From the NCBI RefSeq assembly GCF_017939745.1, contig NZ_JAGKQQ010000002.1, positions 682,001 through 746,000 of the forward strand: a stretch of DNA of 64,000 nucleotides. Reading direction: 5' to 3'. The DNA comes from Gemmata palustris (GTDB taxonomy: Bacteria; Planctomycetota; Planctomycetia; Gemmatales; Gemmataceae). Below, piece after piece: positions 26,462 to 35,653 of the stretch (positions are counted from its first letter, which is position 1; every line of letters starts with the position of its first letter). Made by a program: the position numbers and the translations under genes. The notes beneath the pieces are model-generated. The model was not told the origin of the DNA. It searched no databases and worked only from the letters and a program-made list of their open reading frames with translations.

Positions 26462-28771
26462 TCACCCCACGATCAGCCGACCCACCTGGAACGTGACGAA
26501 CGCCCCGCAGTACGCCAGGACCGTCATGTAGACGAAGGTGAACGCGGGCCAGAGCCAGCTCTTCGTTTCGCGCTGGATGACGGCGAGGGTCGCTGCGCAC
26601 TGGCAGCACAGTGCGAAGAACACCATCAGCGACAGCGCGACCGGTACGCCGTACTTGCCGCGGACCGGGTCTTTCGACCAGTCGTCTTGCACGGCCTTCG
26701 TCAGCCCGGCGACCTTTTCCTTCGCTTCGTCGTCGGCGCCCGCGTCGCCGATCGCCTTCGTGTCCACTTCGCCCACGTCGTAGAGCAGCCCGAACGTGCC
26801 GACGATCACCTCGCGCGCCGGGAAGCTCGCCATCGCCGCGACGCCGATCTTCCAGTCCCACCCCAGCGGCTCGAATACGGGTTCCATCCACAACCCGGCC
26901 CGACCGAGGTAACTGCTCCGCTTCCACTCGCCGTTGAGTTTGTCGGGAGCCCCCGTCGCGCTTTCGAGCTTCTCCAGTTCCGCCTTTTCGCCCTCGGTCA
27001 GTTGAGCGGGCGCGGGTTCGTTTGCTTCGGGTTCCTTCTTGCTCGCCTCGTCCTTCTCCTTGAGTTCCTTGAGCCGGTCCGCGCTCTCCTTGACGGCGTC
27101 TTCGGCTTTCTCGATACGGTCCGGGTACGATTCGCCCTGTGCGTCGATGTACGGGAAATAGAGCAAGGCCCACACGAGCACCATCGCGGCCAGGATGATC
27201 GTGCCGGCGCGCAGGGTGAACGCCCAGCCCGCGCCCCCCATGCGCCGCAGTATCGAGGTGAATTTGGGGCGCCGGTAGCTCGGCAGTTCCATCACAAAAA
27301 CCGGCGGCGCGCCGCGGAGGAGCGTCCGCTTGAGCGCGAGCGCGACCAGCGGCGCGATCGTGAAGCCGACCATGTACATCGCGAACAGCACCAGTCCCGG
27401 TAACCACCCCGGCGAACCCGGGCGCGCGACAAACGCCCCGATGAGCAGGATGTACACCGGGAGCCGGGCGGAACAGCTCATGAGGGGTGACACCAGGATC
27501 GTGGCGAGCCGGTCGCGCCGGTTCTCGATCACCCGCGTGGCCATGATCCCGGGCACCGCACACGCCACGCTCGACAGCATCGGGATGAATGACTTCCCGC
27601 TCAATCCGCACCGGCTCATGATGCGGTCCATGAGGAACGCGGCGCGGGCCATGTACCCGCAGTCTTCGAGGACCGCGATGAAGCCGAACAGGATCATGAT
27701 TTGCGGCAGGAACACCAGTACGCTGCCGACGCCCTTGATGATCCCATCGACCAACAGCGCCCGGAGCGGGCCGGAGGGCAGCGCCGAGTCCGCGGCCTTC
27801 GCGACCGCGTCCTGCCCGCTGCTAATCAGGTCCATGAGCGGTTTCGCCCACAGGAAGATCGACTGGAACATCAGGAACATGACGACCAGGAACACGAGCG
27901 TGCCCCAGAGCCGGTGCGTGAGGACCGAGTCGATGCGGTCGGTCCACGTGACCGGGCGCGTAGCGGGCTTGCTCACGGCCGCGGTCACGGCCGCACGCAC
28001 CCACGCGAACCGCGTGCGGGCTTCCACGCCCGGGACCGCGTGCCCGAGGGCGGTGAGTTTGTCCCGGGCGCCGACGAGCGCGGACTTGAACCGGTCGCCG
28101 TACCGCTCGACGAGCCACTGTTCCGTGTACCCGCCGATGTCGATGACCGCGCGCCGAAGGAGGACCGGCGGAACCTCGTCGCTGAGTTCCTTCCGCAACT
28201 GTTCCACAACCTCATCGAACGCGGGCGGGAACGCGGGGCCGCTCGGCGCGATTGCGCGTTCCCCCGCGGCGCGAATGGTCGCGGCGAGTTCGGTGAGCCC
28301 GGTGCCGTTGTTCGCCTGGATCGGTACGACGGGGGCACCGATCGCTTCGGACAGTTTCGCGTAATCGAACTTCAGCCCCTGCGCCGCGGCCGCGTCGATC
28401 ATGTTGACCGCGACGACGACCGGAACCCCCAAGTCGAGCAACTGGCTCGTGAGGTAGAGGTGCCGGTCGAGGTTCGTCGCATCAACGATCGAGAGCACCA
28501 CCGACGGCTTGGGCTCTTCCGGCCTGCGACCCAAAAGCAGGTCCACCGCGACCATCTCGTCCGGGCTGCGTGCGGCGAGGCTGTACGTGCCCGGGAGGTC
28601 GATGAGGTCCACCGTTGTACCGTCGGCGGTGAACTGCCCCTTCTTCATCTCGACGGTGACGCCGGGGTAGTTACCGATGCGCTGGCGCAGCCCGGAGAGC
28701 GCGTTGAACAGCGTCGATTTCCCCGCGTTCGGGTTCCCGACGAGAGCGACGGTGAGCGTGGGGGTGAGCAT
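26462..28771 (-). CDS. feoB: FeoB, ferrous iron transporter
   Basis: The ATG at 28771 gives 769 residues. The N-terminal G domain shows G1 GNPNAGKST, G3 DLPGTY and G4 VNMID, followed by the helical GDI-like spacer. The membrane part has two Gate regions (GFIAVLEDCGYMARAAFLMD; CSARLPVYILLIGAF). A charged Glu/Lys-rich insertion of about 80 residues near 545-625 separates membrane segments. The transporter imports Fe2+ across the inner membrane. It lies downstream of two FeoA genes on the same strand. Confidence 0.96.
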   Translation of the reverse strand: MLTPTLTVALVGNPNAGKSTLFNALSGLRQRIGNYPGVTVEMKKGQFTADGTTVDLIDLPGTYSLAARSPDEMVAVDLLLGRRPEEPKPSVVLSIVDATNLDRHLYLTSQLLDLGVPVVVAVNMIDAAAAQGLKFDYAKLSEAIGAPVVPIQANNGTGLTELAATIRAAGERAIAPSGPAFPPAFDEVVEQLRKELSDEVPPVLLRRAVIDIGGYTEQWLVERYGDRFKSALVGARDKLTALGHAVPGVEARTRFAWVRAAVTAAVSKPATRPVTWTDRIDSVLTHRLWGTLVFLVVMFLMFQSIFLWAKPLMDLISSGQDAVAKAADSALPSGPLRALLVDGIIKGVGSVLVFLPQIMILFGFIAVLEDCGYMARAAFLMDRIMSRCGLSGKSFIPMLSSVACAVPGIMATRVIENRRDRLATILVSPLMSCSARLPVYILLIGAFVARPGSPGWLPGLVLFAMYMVGFTIAPLVALALKRTLLRGAPPVFVMELPSYRRPKFTSILRRMGGAGWAFTLRAGTIILAAMVLVWALLYFPYIDAQGESYPDRIEKAEDAVKESADRLKELKEKDEASKKEPEANEPAPAQLTEGEKAELEKLESATGAPDKLNGEWKRSSYLGRAGLWMEPVFEPLGWDWKIGVAAMASFPAREVIVGTFGLLYDVGEVDTKAIGDAGADDEAKEKVAGLTKAVQDDWSKDPVRGKYGVPVALSLMVFFALCCQCAATLAVIQRETKSWLWPAFTFVYMTVLAYCGAFVTFQVGRLIVG

Positions 28772-28778
28772 AAGTCGT

Positions 28779-28881
28779 GCGGAGTTCGGAACGCGGAATT
28801 TGGAACGAAAACCAACCGGAGCGGGCACGAAACGGGCGCTGGTCCTGGACTCAGTTCCGCGCTCCGCGTTCCGAACTCCGC
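28779..28881. repeat. 18-bp inverted repeat between feoA and feoB
   Basis: The arms 28779-28796 and 28864-28881 are exact reverse complements separated by 67 bases. They fill the gap between feoA2 and feoB. This could attenuate feoB relative to feoA or be a small palindromic element. Confidence 0.6.
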
Positions 28882-28885
28882 GATT

Positions 28886-29113
28886 CTAAAGTGGGCGCAC
28901 GCCGATACCGGCGGCTTCGGACTTGCGAAGACTCAGGCGGGAGTTGCCGATGCCGATTTCGAGCGGGTCGCCGAGCGGCGCGCGCGCGAGAACCTCCACG
29001 GGCTCGCCCTCGAGCAGCCCGAATTCGTAGAGGCGCTGGACCAGAGCGGGGGGGCCGGTTACGGACAGCACTTCGGCCCGTTGGCCCGGTGCGAGATCGG
29101 CGAGAGTGGGCAT
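28886..29113 (-). CDS. feoA: FeoA-domain protein (second copy)
   Basis: A 75-residue SH3-like FeoA protein: MPTLADLAPGQRAEVLSV, then RLYEFGLLEGEPVEVL and GNSRLSLRKSEAAGIGV. FeoA proteins modulate FeoB. The frame is open far upstream, but the ATG at 29113 overlaps the stop of the first feoA copy and gives the family length. Confidence 0.9.
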   Translation of the reverse strand: MPTLADLAPGQRAEVLSVTGPPALVQRLYEFGLLEGEPVEVLARAPLGDPLEIGIGNSRLSLRKSEAAGIGVRPL

Positions 29114-29352
29114 CAGCCGGCGTGCCCCACGGTGACGGGTCGAACGAGGATCTGGGCGCACTCGCACCCGCGCAGGCCGAGCTTTCCCCCGGCCACCTTC
29201 AGGAGGCAGGTCGACCCGGGCTGAACCACTTGGACGCGGCAGCCCTGACGGATTCCGAGTTCGGCGAGGCGCCCGACCCAATCGGCCTGGCCGGTCACCT
29301 CTTCGACATCGGCCCATTCGCCGGCGCGCACCATATCGAGGGGCATCAGCAT
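29113..29352 (-). CDS. feoA: FeoA-domain protein (first copy)
   Basis: A 79-residue FeoA-like protein: MPLDMVRAGEWADVEEV, RLAELGIRQGCRVQVVQPG and LRGCECAQILV. It differs clearly from the second copy and carries extra cysteines (CLL, CEC). Translation is coupled to the next feoA by an overlapping stop and start. It is the first gene of the feoA-feoA-feoB operon. Confidence 0.88.
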   Translation of the reverse strand: MLMPLDMVRAGEWADVEEVTGQADWVGRLAELGIRQGCRVQVVQPGSTCLLKVAGGKLGLRGCECAQILVRPVTVGHAG

Positions 29353-29366
29353 GACGGCTCACTTGT

Positions 29367-29381
29367 TGAGATTTCGTCTCA
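29367..29381. promoter_or_regulatory. Palindrome upstream of feoA
   Basis: TGAGA (29367-29371) and TCTCA (29377-29381) are separated by five bases, directly upstream of the feoA start at 29352. It could be the binding site of an iron regulator, but it does not match the classic Fur box. Confidence 0.4.
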
Positions 29382-29641
29382 TTACAGTTTCGCTCTTTAC
29401 CGTGCACGAGTCAAGGGCGCGACGCGGGATTTAACCGAACGGTTGGCGTGAACCGATCGGCGCGGAGGCGGGAATGCGTGGTCGTTACGAGATTTGGGCG
29501 AACGGCCGGCGTGAGCCGGCTGGTGAAACGGAGGGCGGCTGTTTTGATTGATATGGAGAATGGGGTCATTCTCACGGCGGCTCGCACCGGCCACAGGTGT
29601 AGACGTAAGTCATTTTGCCCGTGACACTTTCACCATTCGGC

Positions 29642-30505
29642 TCACGCCGGTCGTTCGCCAAGATAGGCCGCGAGTGCTTCGGTCCACGGGCGCAGAGCCG
29701 GCACGCCGTGCGCTGTGAGCTTTGCCGTGGAGAGCACGCTGTACGGCGGGCGCTTCGCGGGGGCGTTGAACTCGGCGCTCGTGATCGGCGTGAGATCGGC
29801 TCGCAATCCCGCCTGGCGGAAGATCTCCGCCGCGAGCTGGTACCAGGTGGACGTGCCGCTGTTAGTGACGTGGAAGAGACCCGTCGCGTTGTGTTCGAGG
29901 AGCTGGACGGTTGCGGCCGCCACGTCCGCGGTGTAACTCGGCGTGCAGTGCTGGTCGTTCACCACCCGCAGAGGCTTTCCCTGCTTCGCGATTCGCAACA
30001 TCGTCTCAACAAAGTTGCCGCCCTTTCCGCCACTGCCCCACACGCCGTACAGCCCACAGGTGCGGATCACGAGATTGCCCGGCGCCGCAGCCCGCGCAAC
30101 GAACTCGCCCGTGAGTTTGCTCAGCCCGTAGGCGCTGACCGGCCCCGGGGCATCGTCTTCGCTGAACGGTACGGTTCGAGCCGCATCGAGGCCGAACACG
30201 TAGTCGGTGCTGAAATGAACCAGTTTCGCGCCGACCGTGCGGCACGCGGTGGCTAACTCCCGGACGCCCCACACATTGACCGCGAACGCCGATTCCGGCT
30301 CGGTCTCGGCCTTATCCACCAAATTGTAAGCCGCGCAGTTCACGAACACATCCGGCCGCAGATCGGCGACAACGGCGGCGATCGCGTCGGGACGCGCGAG
30401 GTCGATCTCGACGCGCGACAGCGGAACGACTTCACCGAGTGCCGAAAGGCGCGGGCACAGGTCGCGCCCGAGTTGTCCGGCCGCACCCAGAACGGCAATT
30501 TTCAT
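29642..30505 (-). CDS. rmlD: RmlD-like dTDP-4-dehydrorhamnose reductase
   Basis: An extended short-chain reductase of 287 residues from the ATG at 30505. The N-terminal nucleotide motif is VLGAAGQLGRDL, with NCAAYNLVDKAE, the STDYVFGL strand and the catalytic YGLSK (Tyr-x-x-x-Lys). This family makes dTDP-L-rhamnose for cell-surface glycans. No rmlA, rmlB or rmlC lies beside it, so its pathway partners are elsewhere. Confidence 0.9.
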   Translation of the reverse strand: MKIAVLGAAGQLGRDLCPRLSALGEVVPLSRVEIDLARPDAIAAVVADLRPDVFVNCAAYNLVDKAETEPESAFAVNVWGVRELATACRTVGAKLVHFSTDYVFGLDAARTVPFSEDDAPGPVSAYGLSKLTGEFVARAAAPGNLVIRTCGLYGVWGSGGKGGNFVETMLRIAKQGKPLRVVNDQHCTPSYTADVAAATVQLLEHNATGLFHVTNSGTSTWYQLAAEIFRQAGLRADLTPITSAEFNAPAKRPPYSVLSTAKLTAHGVPALRPWTEALAAYLGERPA

Positions 30506-30541
30506 TGAGGAAACTCCCATGAAAACAAGAGTACAAAGAGC

Positions 30542-30724
30542 GCACAGGGCTTCCGCCCTGTGCTACGAACGCCGGCCCCTCCGGGGCGGAAAGGCATTGA
30601 GAGCATTGACCTTCGCCCCGATGAGGGCGGCTTGGCGTTGCGCACCGGCTCTGTGGCGGAAGATGGTTCGGCGTCTTCGCCCCGGAGGGGCCGTCTTCCG
30701 TAGCACCGGGCGGAAGCCCTGTGC
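30542..30724. repeat. Palindromic element with 47-bp inverted repeats
   Basis: The arms 30542-30588 and 30678-30724 are reverse complements at 43 of 47 positions, around an 89-base core. Each arm also contains its own small hairpin (GCACAGGGCTTCCGCCCTGT in the left arm). No reading frame is supported. It occupies most of the 307-base gap between the rmlD start and the next gene and looks like a MITE-like or REP-type element. Confidence 0.7.
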
Positions 30725-30761
30725 TTGCTGTTGACTGGTGCGCTCTCTCAAGGATGAAACG

Positions 30762-30791
30762 AAACCGCCCGGCGCGGTGGCCGGGCGGTTT
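30762..30791. terminator. 12-bp hairpin after the DUF6263-like gene
   Basis: The arms 30762-30773 and 30780-30791 are exact reverse complements with a 6-base loop. Read on the minus strand the stem is followed by a T-rich run, and it lies 21 bases beyond the stop of the minus-strand gene at 30813. Confidence 0.8.
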
Positions 30792-30812
30792 GCGGTCGCG
30801 TTCGAGCGAATG

Positions 30813-31841
30813 TTACTTGCCCGGTACCGGCGGCGTGACGGGCGCCGGGGCCTTTTCGAGGTAGCTCTTGTCCTGCGTCTTGATGATCGTCTTCTGCTCT
30901 TGGGTCAGTTCGACCCGCGTGTCGGTACCACCGATCACCACGATCAGGTCGCCCTTCAGGGTGATGTTGATCTCGGCGGACTCGATGCGCTTGGTCTTCG
31001 GGTCGTAGATCACCGTGCCCTTGCTCTTGGCCGGGTCGCTGGTCAGCTTGCTGCCCTCCTTAATGCGGAACAGCAGGCCTTCCGGGTTCTCCTTCGGCGC
31101 GGTGTAGGTGATCGCGGTCTCGACCTCGATCTTGTCCTTTTCCTTCTCCACGGCCGCGTACTTCAGCTTGTAAAGGAGCTCGTAGCTGCCGATCGGCCCG
31201 AGGTTCAGGCTGGTCTTCTTTTCCCACGATTCGCCGACCTTCTTCGGGCCGTCCGGGAACAGCTTGGAGGTCGGGTCCACCATCTCCTTAAGGGCGTCGT
31301 CGGTCATCACCTTCTTGAGGAGGGCGTCCATCTGGGCGCTGCCGGCGCCGAGCTTCTTGATGAAGTCTTCCTTGCCCTCGACCTTCTCGACCTTGTAGTT
31401 CTTGCCCAGGGTCACGGTGAACTCGCTGTCCTTCAGCCCCTTGAAGAACTCGACCAGGCCGGGGTTGCCCGCGCTGCCCGGGGTCTCGGTCTTCGAGGAG
31501 TAATTGATCGGGTTACCGGAGATGTCGATGTTCATCTCCAGCCCTTCGATCTTCTGCTTCACCGTCCACTTGGTGACGTCCTCGGCCCCTTCCTTGACCT
31601 TGTCTTCCTTGATCGGGGTCCACTGGTACCAGAAGACGCTCTTCTGCTTCTGGGTGAGATCCTGGCCCTGCACCTTGATGACCTGGGTGACTTCGGTCGT
31701 CACTTCCTGGTAGTACGGGGTGTATTTACCGTCCTTGTCCTTGGTGCCGAAGTTCAGATCGAACTTGCGGTCTTGCGCGCCGGCGAGGGCGGCAACGGCG
31801 ACGCCCAGGAGCGCGGCAACGGCGAAGCGGGTGCGAAGCAC
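30813..31841 (-). CDS. Exported DUF6263-like protein
   Basis: The GTG at 31841 has GGAG seven bases upstream and begins a signal peptide (VLRTRFAVAALLGVAVAALAGA), giving 342 residues. The mature part is Lys/Glu-rich and beta-strand-rich, with a conserved-looking WQWTPIK-type strand (FWYQWTPIKED) and PDGPKKVGESWEKK, as in DUF6263 secreted proteins. The function is unknown. It is abundant in charged residues and probably periplasmic. Confidence 0.65.
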   Translation of the reverse strand: MLRTRFAVAALLGVAVAALAGAQDRKFDLNFGTKDKDGKYTPYYQEVTTEVTQVIKVQGQDLTQKQKSVFWYQWTPIKEDKVKEGAEDVTKWTVKQKIEGLEMNIDISGNPINYSSKTETPGSAGNPGLVEFFKGLKDSEFTVTLGKNYKVEKVEGKEDFIKKLGAGSAQMDALLKKVMTDDALKEMVDPTSKLFPDGPKKVGESWEKKTSLNLGPIGSYELLYKLKYAAVEKEKDKIEVETAITYTAPKENPEGLLFRIKEGSKLTSDPAKSKGTVIYDPKTKRIESAEINITLKGDLIVVIGGTDTRVELTQEQKTIIKTQDKSYLEKAPAPVTPPVPGK

Positions 31842-32176
31842 GGATGGATCTCCTACGGGCCGGAATCCCCGGCACGGCCGGGACAACGGGTTGACGTTCC
31901 GGTTGTTCTACCCGCACCGTCGGGGGAAGCAAGAGCGTTGGGGAAAACGGTGTTGCCGATCGTGGACCGCTCGCGCGCGGGCCGCGAACTCGCCTTCCAC
32001 GGCCCCCGGGATTGTGTCACACTTTTGCCTTTCGACCTCCGCAGACCACGGTCGGCCGTGGTACCCGCCCACGTCACTGCGCCCCGCAACACGGGGGCGC
32101 GAAGCGCTGCGCAGGCCCGCTCCCGTCATTTGGTACAGTGAACGTGGTTCGCATCTCGTCCCAGGAGGCGCTCGAC
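31842..32176. other. Divergent intergenic region
   Basis: There are 335 bases between the divergent DUF6263-like gene and the solute-binding-like gene. Plus- and minus-strand promoters are expected here. I did not find convincing -35/-10 pairs, and no small gene or RNA is supported. Confidence 0.4.
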
Positions 32177-33808
32177 ATGCAACGGCGCTGGCCGGTAATC
32201 GTGGGCGCCCTGATGGTCGCCCTGATCGCCGCGTGGGTACTCGCCCGGTCCGGGTGGTTCGACACGACGGCCGCGGACCCGCGCCCGGTGCCGAGCGGCG
32301 ACCAGGAGATCGCGTGGCTGCACATCCCCACGTCCACCGATACGTGGGAGAACTTCGTGTGGGGGATGAAGCGCGCGGAGATGAGCACGGCCCCGTCCGG
32401 GCTGCACGTGGACGACTCCCACGCCTTCCCCACGCGCACCACCGCGGTGCCGGAAGTGGTTCTGTCGCGCGACGGGTTCGCGGGGAAGATCCGCGTGCGC
32501 TGGTACAAGGTCACCAACGACGCTTCGACCGCGGCGTGGGTGAAGGCACTGGCGGCCCGCACCCCGATCCCGCTCGCGGTCGTCGGCGGGTGGTCCAGCG
32601 ACCGCGCGCGCGAACTCGCCGAGGCGATGGCCGGGGTCGAGTGGCCCGGCCAGAAACCGCTTCTACTACTCGCCACCGCGACCGCCGATTTCGTGTACCC
32701 CGATAAGGAGCACGAGAACTACCAGGCCGATTACCAGCCGCCGAAACTCGTCGAACTCTACGACCGTTCGTACCGGTTCTGCTTCACGAACAAGCAGATG
32801 GCCGAGGCGGTCACGGACTTTGTGTTCAGCGACGCGACGCTCCGGCCCGGCCCCGCGGTGTGGCCCGGTCTGCGTGCGGTTCCCGGCGCATCGGGGGGCG
32901 GGTGGGGGATGCTCCCCTGGCTGGCGGAACTCGCGAGCGAACCCCCGCGAAGTCAGGCGTTCGCGGTCTCGTGGAAGGACGACCCGTACTCGCTCGACCT
33001 GTCGCTCCAGTTCCGCGAAGCGATCGCGGAGCAGGGCGCGATCGCCGGGCGCCCGCGGCTCGGGGTCGAATCGAACCTGGTGCCGTTCAGTGCCGGCCGG
33101 TTCGCGCGCCCGAACCCCTACGAAGCGCAGATCGTCGATCACATCCTCGCGCACCCGCACTTCCCGAAGCGCGGCGAGCGCACGGTTCTGGTGATCCCCA
33201 CCGTAACGGCGCCCGCGCGCCGCGTGCTCGGGGCACTGGCACAGGGGAACCCCGGGGCCGCCCGGCGCCTCGTCGCGGTGACCGGCGACGGTATCCCGGT
33301 GAACGCGCTGTTCCGCGACGGCGAATTCGCGTGGCCCGTGCGAACGGTGCCGATCCCGCTGGTCCTGTTCACGCACACCAACCCGTTCGATTGGGACGAA
33401 CCGGGCGACCCGCCGGCGCCACCGGGGTACGAACTCGCCCCGCCCACGAAGCCCGGCGAAGTGAAGAACAGCACCGAAGACATCCAATTATTTTCGACGC
33501 TCGTCCGCACGGTCGCCCGCAGCGCGTACCCCGACGGGGCCGATCACCTGATCGATGGCCCCGACGCACTCGCCAAAGGGTTCCGGGCGCTGGCCCCGAC
33601 GTTCTTCGACCCGTCCGGCAATCGACTCAGCGGGTCCGGGGAGCACGTGGTTGTGCTCCGCCCGACGGCGCGGGTCGAGGGCGTGGTCACGTACCCGGAC
33701 GCGGAACTCGAAGTGTGGACGCGGAAGCCGGGGGCGGGCTGGGACCGCATCCGCGTGCGCCCGGTCGTGCAAACCGTGCGGCCGAACGCCGGGGGACCGG
33801 GCGAGTGA
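32177..33808 (+). CDS. Membrane-anchored, solute-binding-like exported protein
   Basis: The start ATG at 32177 has GGAGG eight bases upstream. The 543-residue product begins with a basic N-terminus and a membrane or signal segment (VIVGALMVALIAAWVLA). The rest has alternating strand-helix segments (TPIPLAVVGGWSSDRARELAE, KPLLLLATATADFVY, RTVLVIPTVTAPARRVLGAL) that resemble a type I periplasmic-binding fold. The next gene, 57 bases on, is a sensor histidine kinase, so it may present a ligand to the kinase. This is inference from context. Confidence 0.6.
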   Translation: MQRRWPVIVGALMVALIAAWVLARSGWFDTTAADPRPVPSGDQEIAWLHIPTSTDTWENFVWGMKRAEMSTAPSGLHVDDSHAFPTRTTAVPEVVLSRDGFAGKIRVRWYKVTNDASTAAWVKALAARTPIPLAVVGGWSSDRARELAEAMAGVEWPGQKPLLLLATATADFVYPDKEHENYQADYQPPKLVELYDRSYRFCFTNKQMAEAVTDFVFSDATLRPGPAVWPGLRAVPGASGGGWGMLPWLAELASEPPRSQAFAVSWKDDPYSLDLSLQFREAIAEQGAIAGRPRLGVESNLVPFSAGRFARPNPYEAQIVDHILAHPHFPKRGERTVLVIPTVTAPARRVLGALAQGNPGAARRLVAVTGDGIPVNALFRDGEFAWPVRTVPIPLVLFTHTNPFDWDEPGDPPAPPGYELAPPTKPGEVKNSTEDIQLFSTLVRTVARSAYPDGADHLIDGPDALAKGFRALAPTFFDPSGNRLSGSGEHVVVLRPTARVEGVVTYPDAELEVWTRKPGAGWDRIRVRPVVQTVRPNAGGPGE

Positions 33809-33865
33809 CGCCGGGCACCGTTCGACACGCGATAGGCACCAAGGAATCCATCCACGGAATTCGGT

Positions 33866-35569
33866 ATGAGTTCATCCGCGCTTGATGCGCCGCGGTTCCC
33901 GGTCTGGCGGTACGCGGGGCGGCTCGTGCCGCTCGCGGTGCTGTGGGCCGTGCTGGTCGGGCTGCTCGCGTGGCTCCTCGCGACGCGCGCGAATTGGGGC
34001 GAAGAGTCCGACCGCGCGGACGTGCGCGAGTGGATCGACAACACCCGCGTGTTCCGCAAGACGCTCGCCGAACTGGTGAAGGAGTACGTCGACCTGCTCC
34101 ACGTCGAGAACCGCGGACCGGACCACGGCGACCGGGTGAAGAACAAGCGCGCCGAGATCGAAGAGCACATGCGCGCGATGGTCGAGCCGACGCGCATGTA
34201 CGCGGGGCAGCTCCCGCTGTTCCCGAACGTGTACTCGCTCGAAATCGAGTTCGCCGGGGTCACGGGGGGTGACGCGCGGCCCGTTGAGCCGGTCGTGTGG
34301 ACGTCGCCCAAGCCGCGCCCCGGCGGGTCCGCGAAGGCGCAGCTCCGCACGCTCGAATTCGCCCCTCCCCTGGACCGCCCGAGTGCCCGCGCGCGCGTCC
34401 GCTGCGTGTACCAGCTCCACTCGTTCAACCGGATGCAGAAGCAGCAGGACGAGTTCCGCTTCTGGCAGACGATCGCGACCGGCGTGCTCGTCCCCACGAC
34501 GCTGCTCGCGGTGTTCGTCGTGGGGCGCTTCGTGCGGCGCGAGCAGGCGCGCGAACTGGAGAAGTGGCGCGCGGCGGCCGAGGCCGAGCACCGTGAGCGG
34601 GATCTGCTCGCCGCCCAGGTGGAGCGCGAACTCATCGAGCGCAGCCTGCTCGAGGCCCGCGTGAAACAGCAAGAGCTGGAGCGCTCGAGCGAGGAACTCG
34701 GACGCAAGTTACTCGAACAGGAACTCGCGGCCGCGAAGCTCACCAACCGCGCGGCCGAGGCCGAGCGCGAGGCGCTGGAGATGAAGTCGCAGCTCTACGC
34801 GAGCATCGGCATCATGGCCGGGAGCTACGCGCACAACATCAAGAACCTGCTCGTGCGGCCCAACGACCTCATCACGCGCTGCATGGAGGCGGCCGGCAAC
34901 ACCGAACAGCACGGCATGTTGGAAGAGGTGAAGTCCACGCTCGGCACGGTCACGGAGCGCCTGCAACAGATCCTGCGCACGGTGCGGCGCGACCCGGCGA
35001 ACGCCGAGGTCACCCAGGTGGACGTGTACGCGCTGTTCCGCGAGACCCAGCGCACCTGGACCGAGATGGGCCGCGACAAGTGGAAACTCGCGGTGACGGC
35101 CGTCGTGCCGCCCGGGGCCGCGCTGGTGACGGGCGACTTGTCGCACATGCAGCAGGCCGTGGAGAACCTCGTGTTCAACGCGCGCGACGCGACCTTCGAG
35201 ATGCGGAACTACCTGCGCGACGAGGCCAAGCGCGAGACCGACCCGACCGCGCGCCGGCACAAGCTCCTCGCCGCCGCGAGTTGGAAGGGCGAGATCCACC
35301 TAGCCGCGCACCGCGACGGCGAGTACGTCGTTCTGGAGGTTCGCGATAACGGCATCGGGATGACGGACGAAGTGCGGCGGAACTGCTTGAAAACGCACTT
35401 CACCACGAAGCGCGACAACGCGCTCTATGAGGGGTACAGCGCCGGCATGGGGCTCGGGCTGTCGTTCGTGGCGATGGTGCTCGAGCACCACGGCGGTTCA
35501 CTGGAGATCGAATCCGCGCCGCTCCGCGGAACGACCTTCCACGTGCGGTTCCCTTGTGTCGAGTCGTAA
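33866..35569 (+). CDS. Sensor histidine kinase
   Basis: A 567-residue protein with a membrane helix near residues 16-37, an extracytoplasmic domain to about 205, a second membrane helix (TGVLVPTTLLAVFVVGRFV), a long coiled coil (about 225-310), and a kinase core. The H-box has GSYAHNIKNLL (His near 333). ATP-binding boxes are NLVFNARDA (N), VRDNGIGM (G1) and GMGLGLSFVAMVLEHHGG (G2). There is no receiver domain and no response regulator gene adjacent, so the partner is elsewhere. Confidence 0.9.
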   Translation: MSSSALDAPRFPVWRYAGRLVPLAVLWAVLVGLLAWLLATRANWGEESDRADVREWIDNTRVFRKTLAELVKEYVDLLHVENRGPDHGDRVKNKRAEIEEHMRAMVEPTRMYAGQLPLFPNVYSLEIEFAGVTGGDARPVEPVVWTSPKPRPGGSAKAQLRTLEFAPPLDRPSARARVRCVYQLHSFNRMQKQQDEFRFWQTIATGVLVPTTLLAVFVVGRFVRREQARELEKWRAAAEAEHRERDLLAAQVERELIERSLLEARVKQQELERSSEELGRKLLEQELAAAKLTNRAAEAEREALEMKSQLYASIGIMAGSYAHNIKNLLVRPNDLITRCMEAAGNTEQHGMLEEVKSTLGTVTERLQQILRTVRRDPANAEVTQVDVYALFRETQRTWTEMGRDKWKLAVTAVVPPGAALVTGDLSHMQQAVENLVFNARDATFEMRNYLRDEAKRETDPTARRHKLLAAASWKGEIHLAAHRDGEYVVLEVRDNGIGMTDEVRRNCLKTHFTTKRDNALYEGYSAGMGLGLSFVAMVLEHHGGSLEIESAPLRGTTFHVRFPCVES

Positions 35570-35570
35570 C

Positions 35571-35647
35571 GTCGTAAGGTCACAAGTCGTAAAGTCAAAG
35601 GCTTCAATGGTGACAGCCTTTGACTTTACAACTTGTGACCTTACGAC
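35571..35647. terminator. 33-bp hairpin between convergent genes
   Basis: The arms 35571-35603 and 35615-35647 pair with a single mismatch (a possible G-U) and an 11-base loop. The element starts one base after the kinase stop and ends six bases before the ung stop. It is AT-rich in a high-GC setting, like the hairpins at 4238 and 17694. Confidence 0.85.
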
Positions 35648-35653
35648 TATTTC

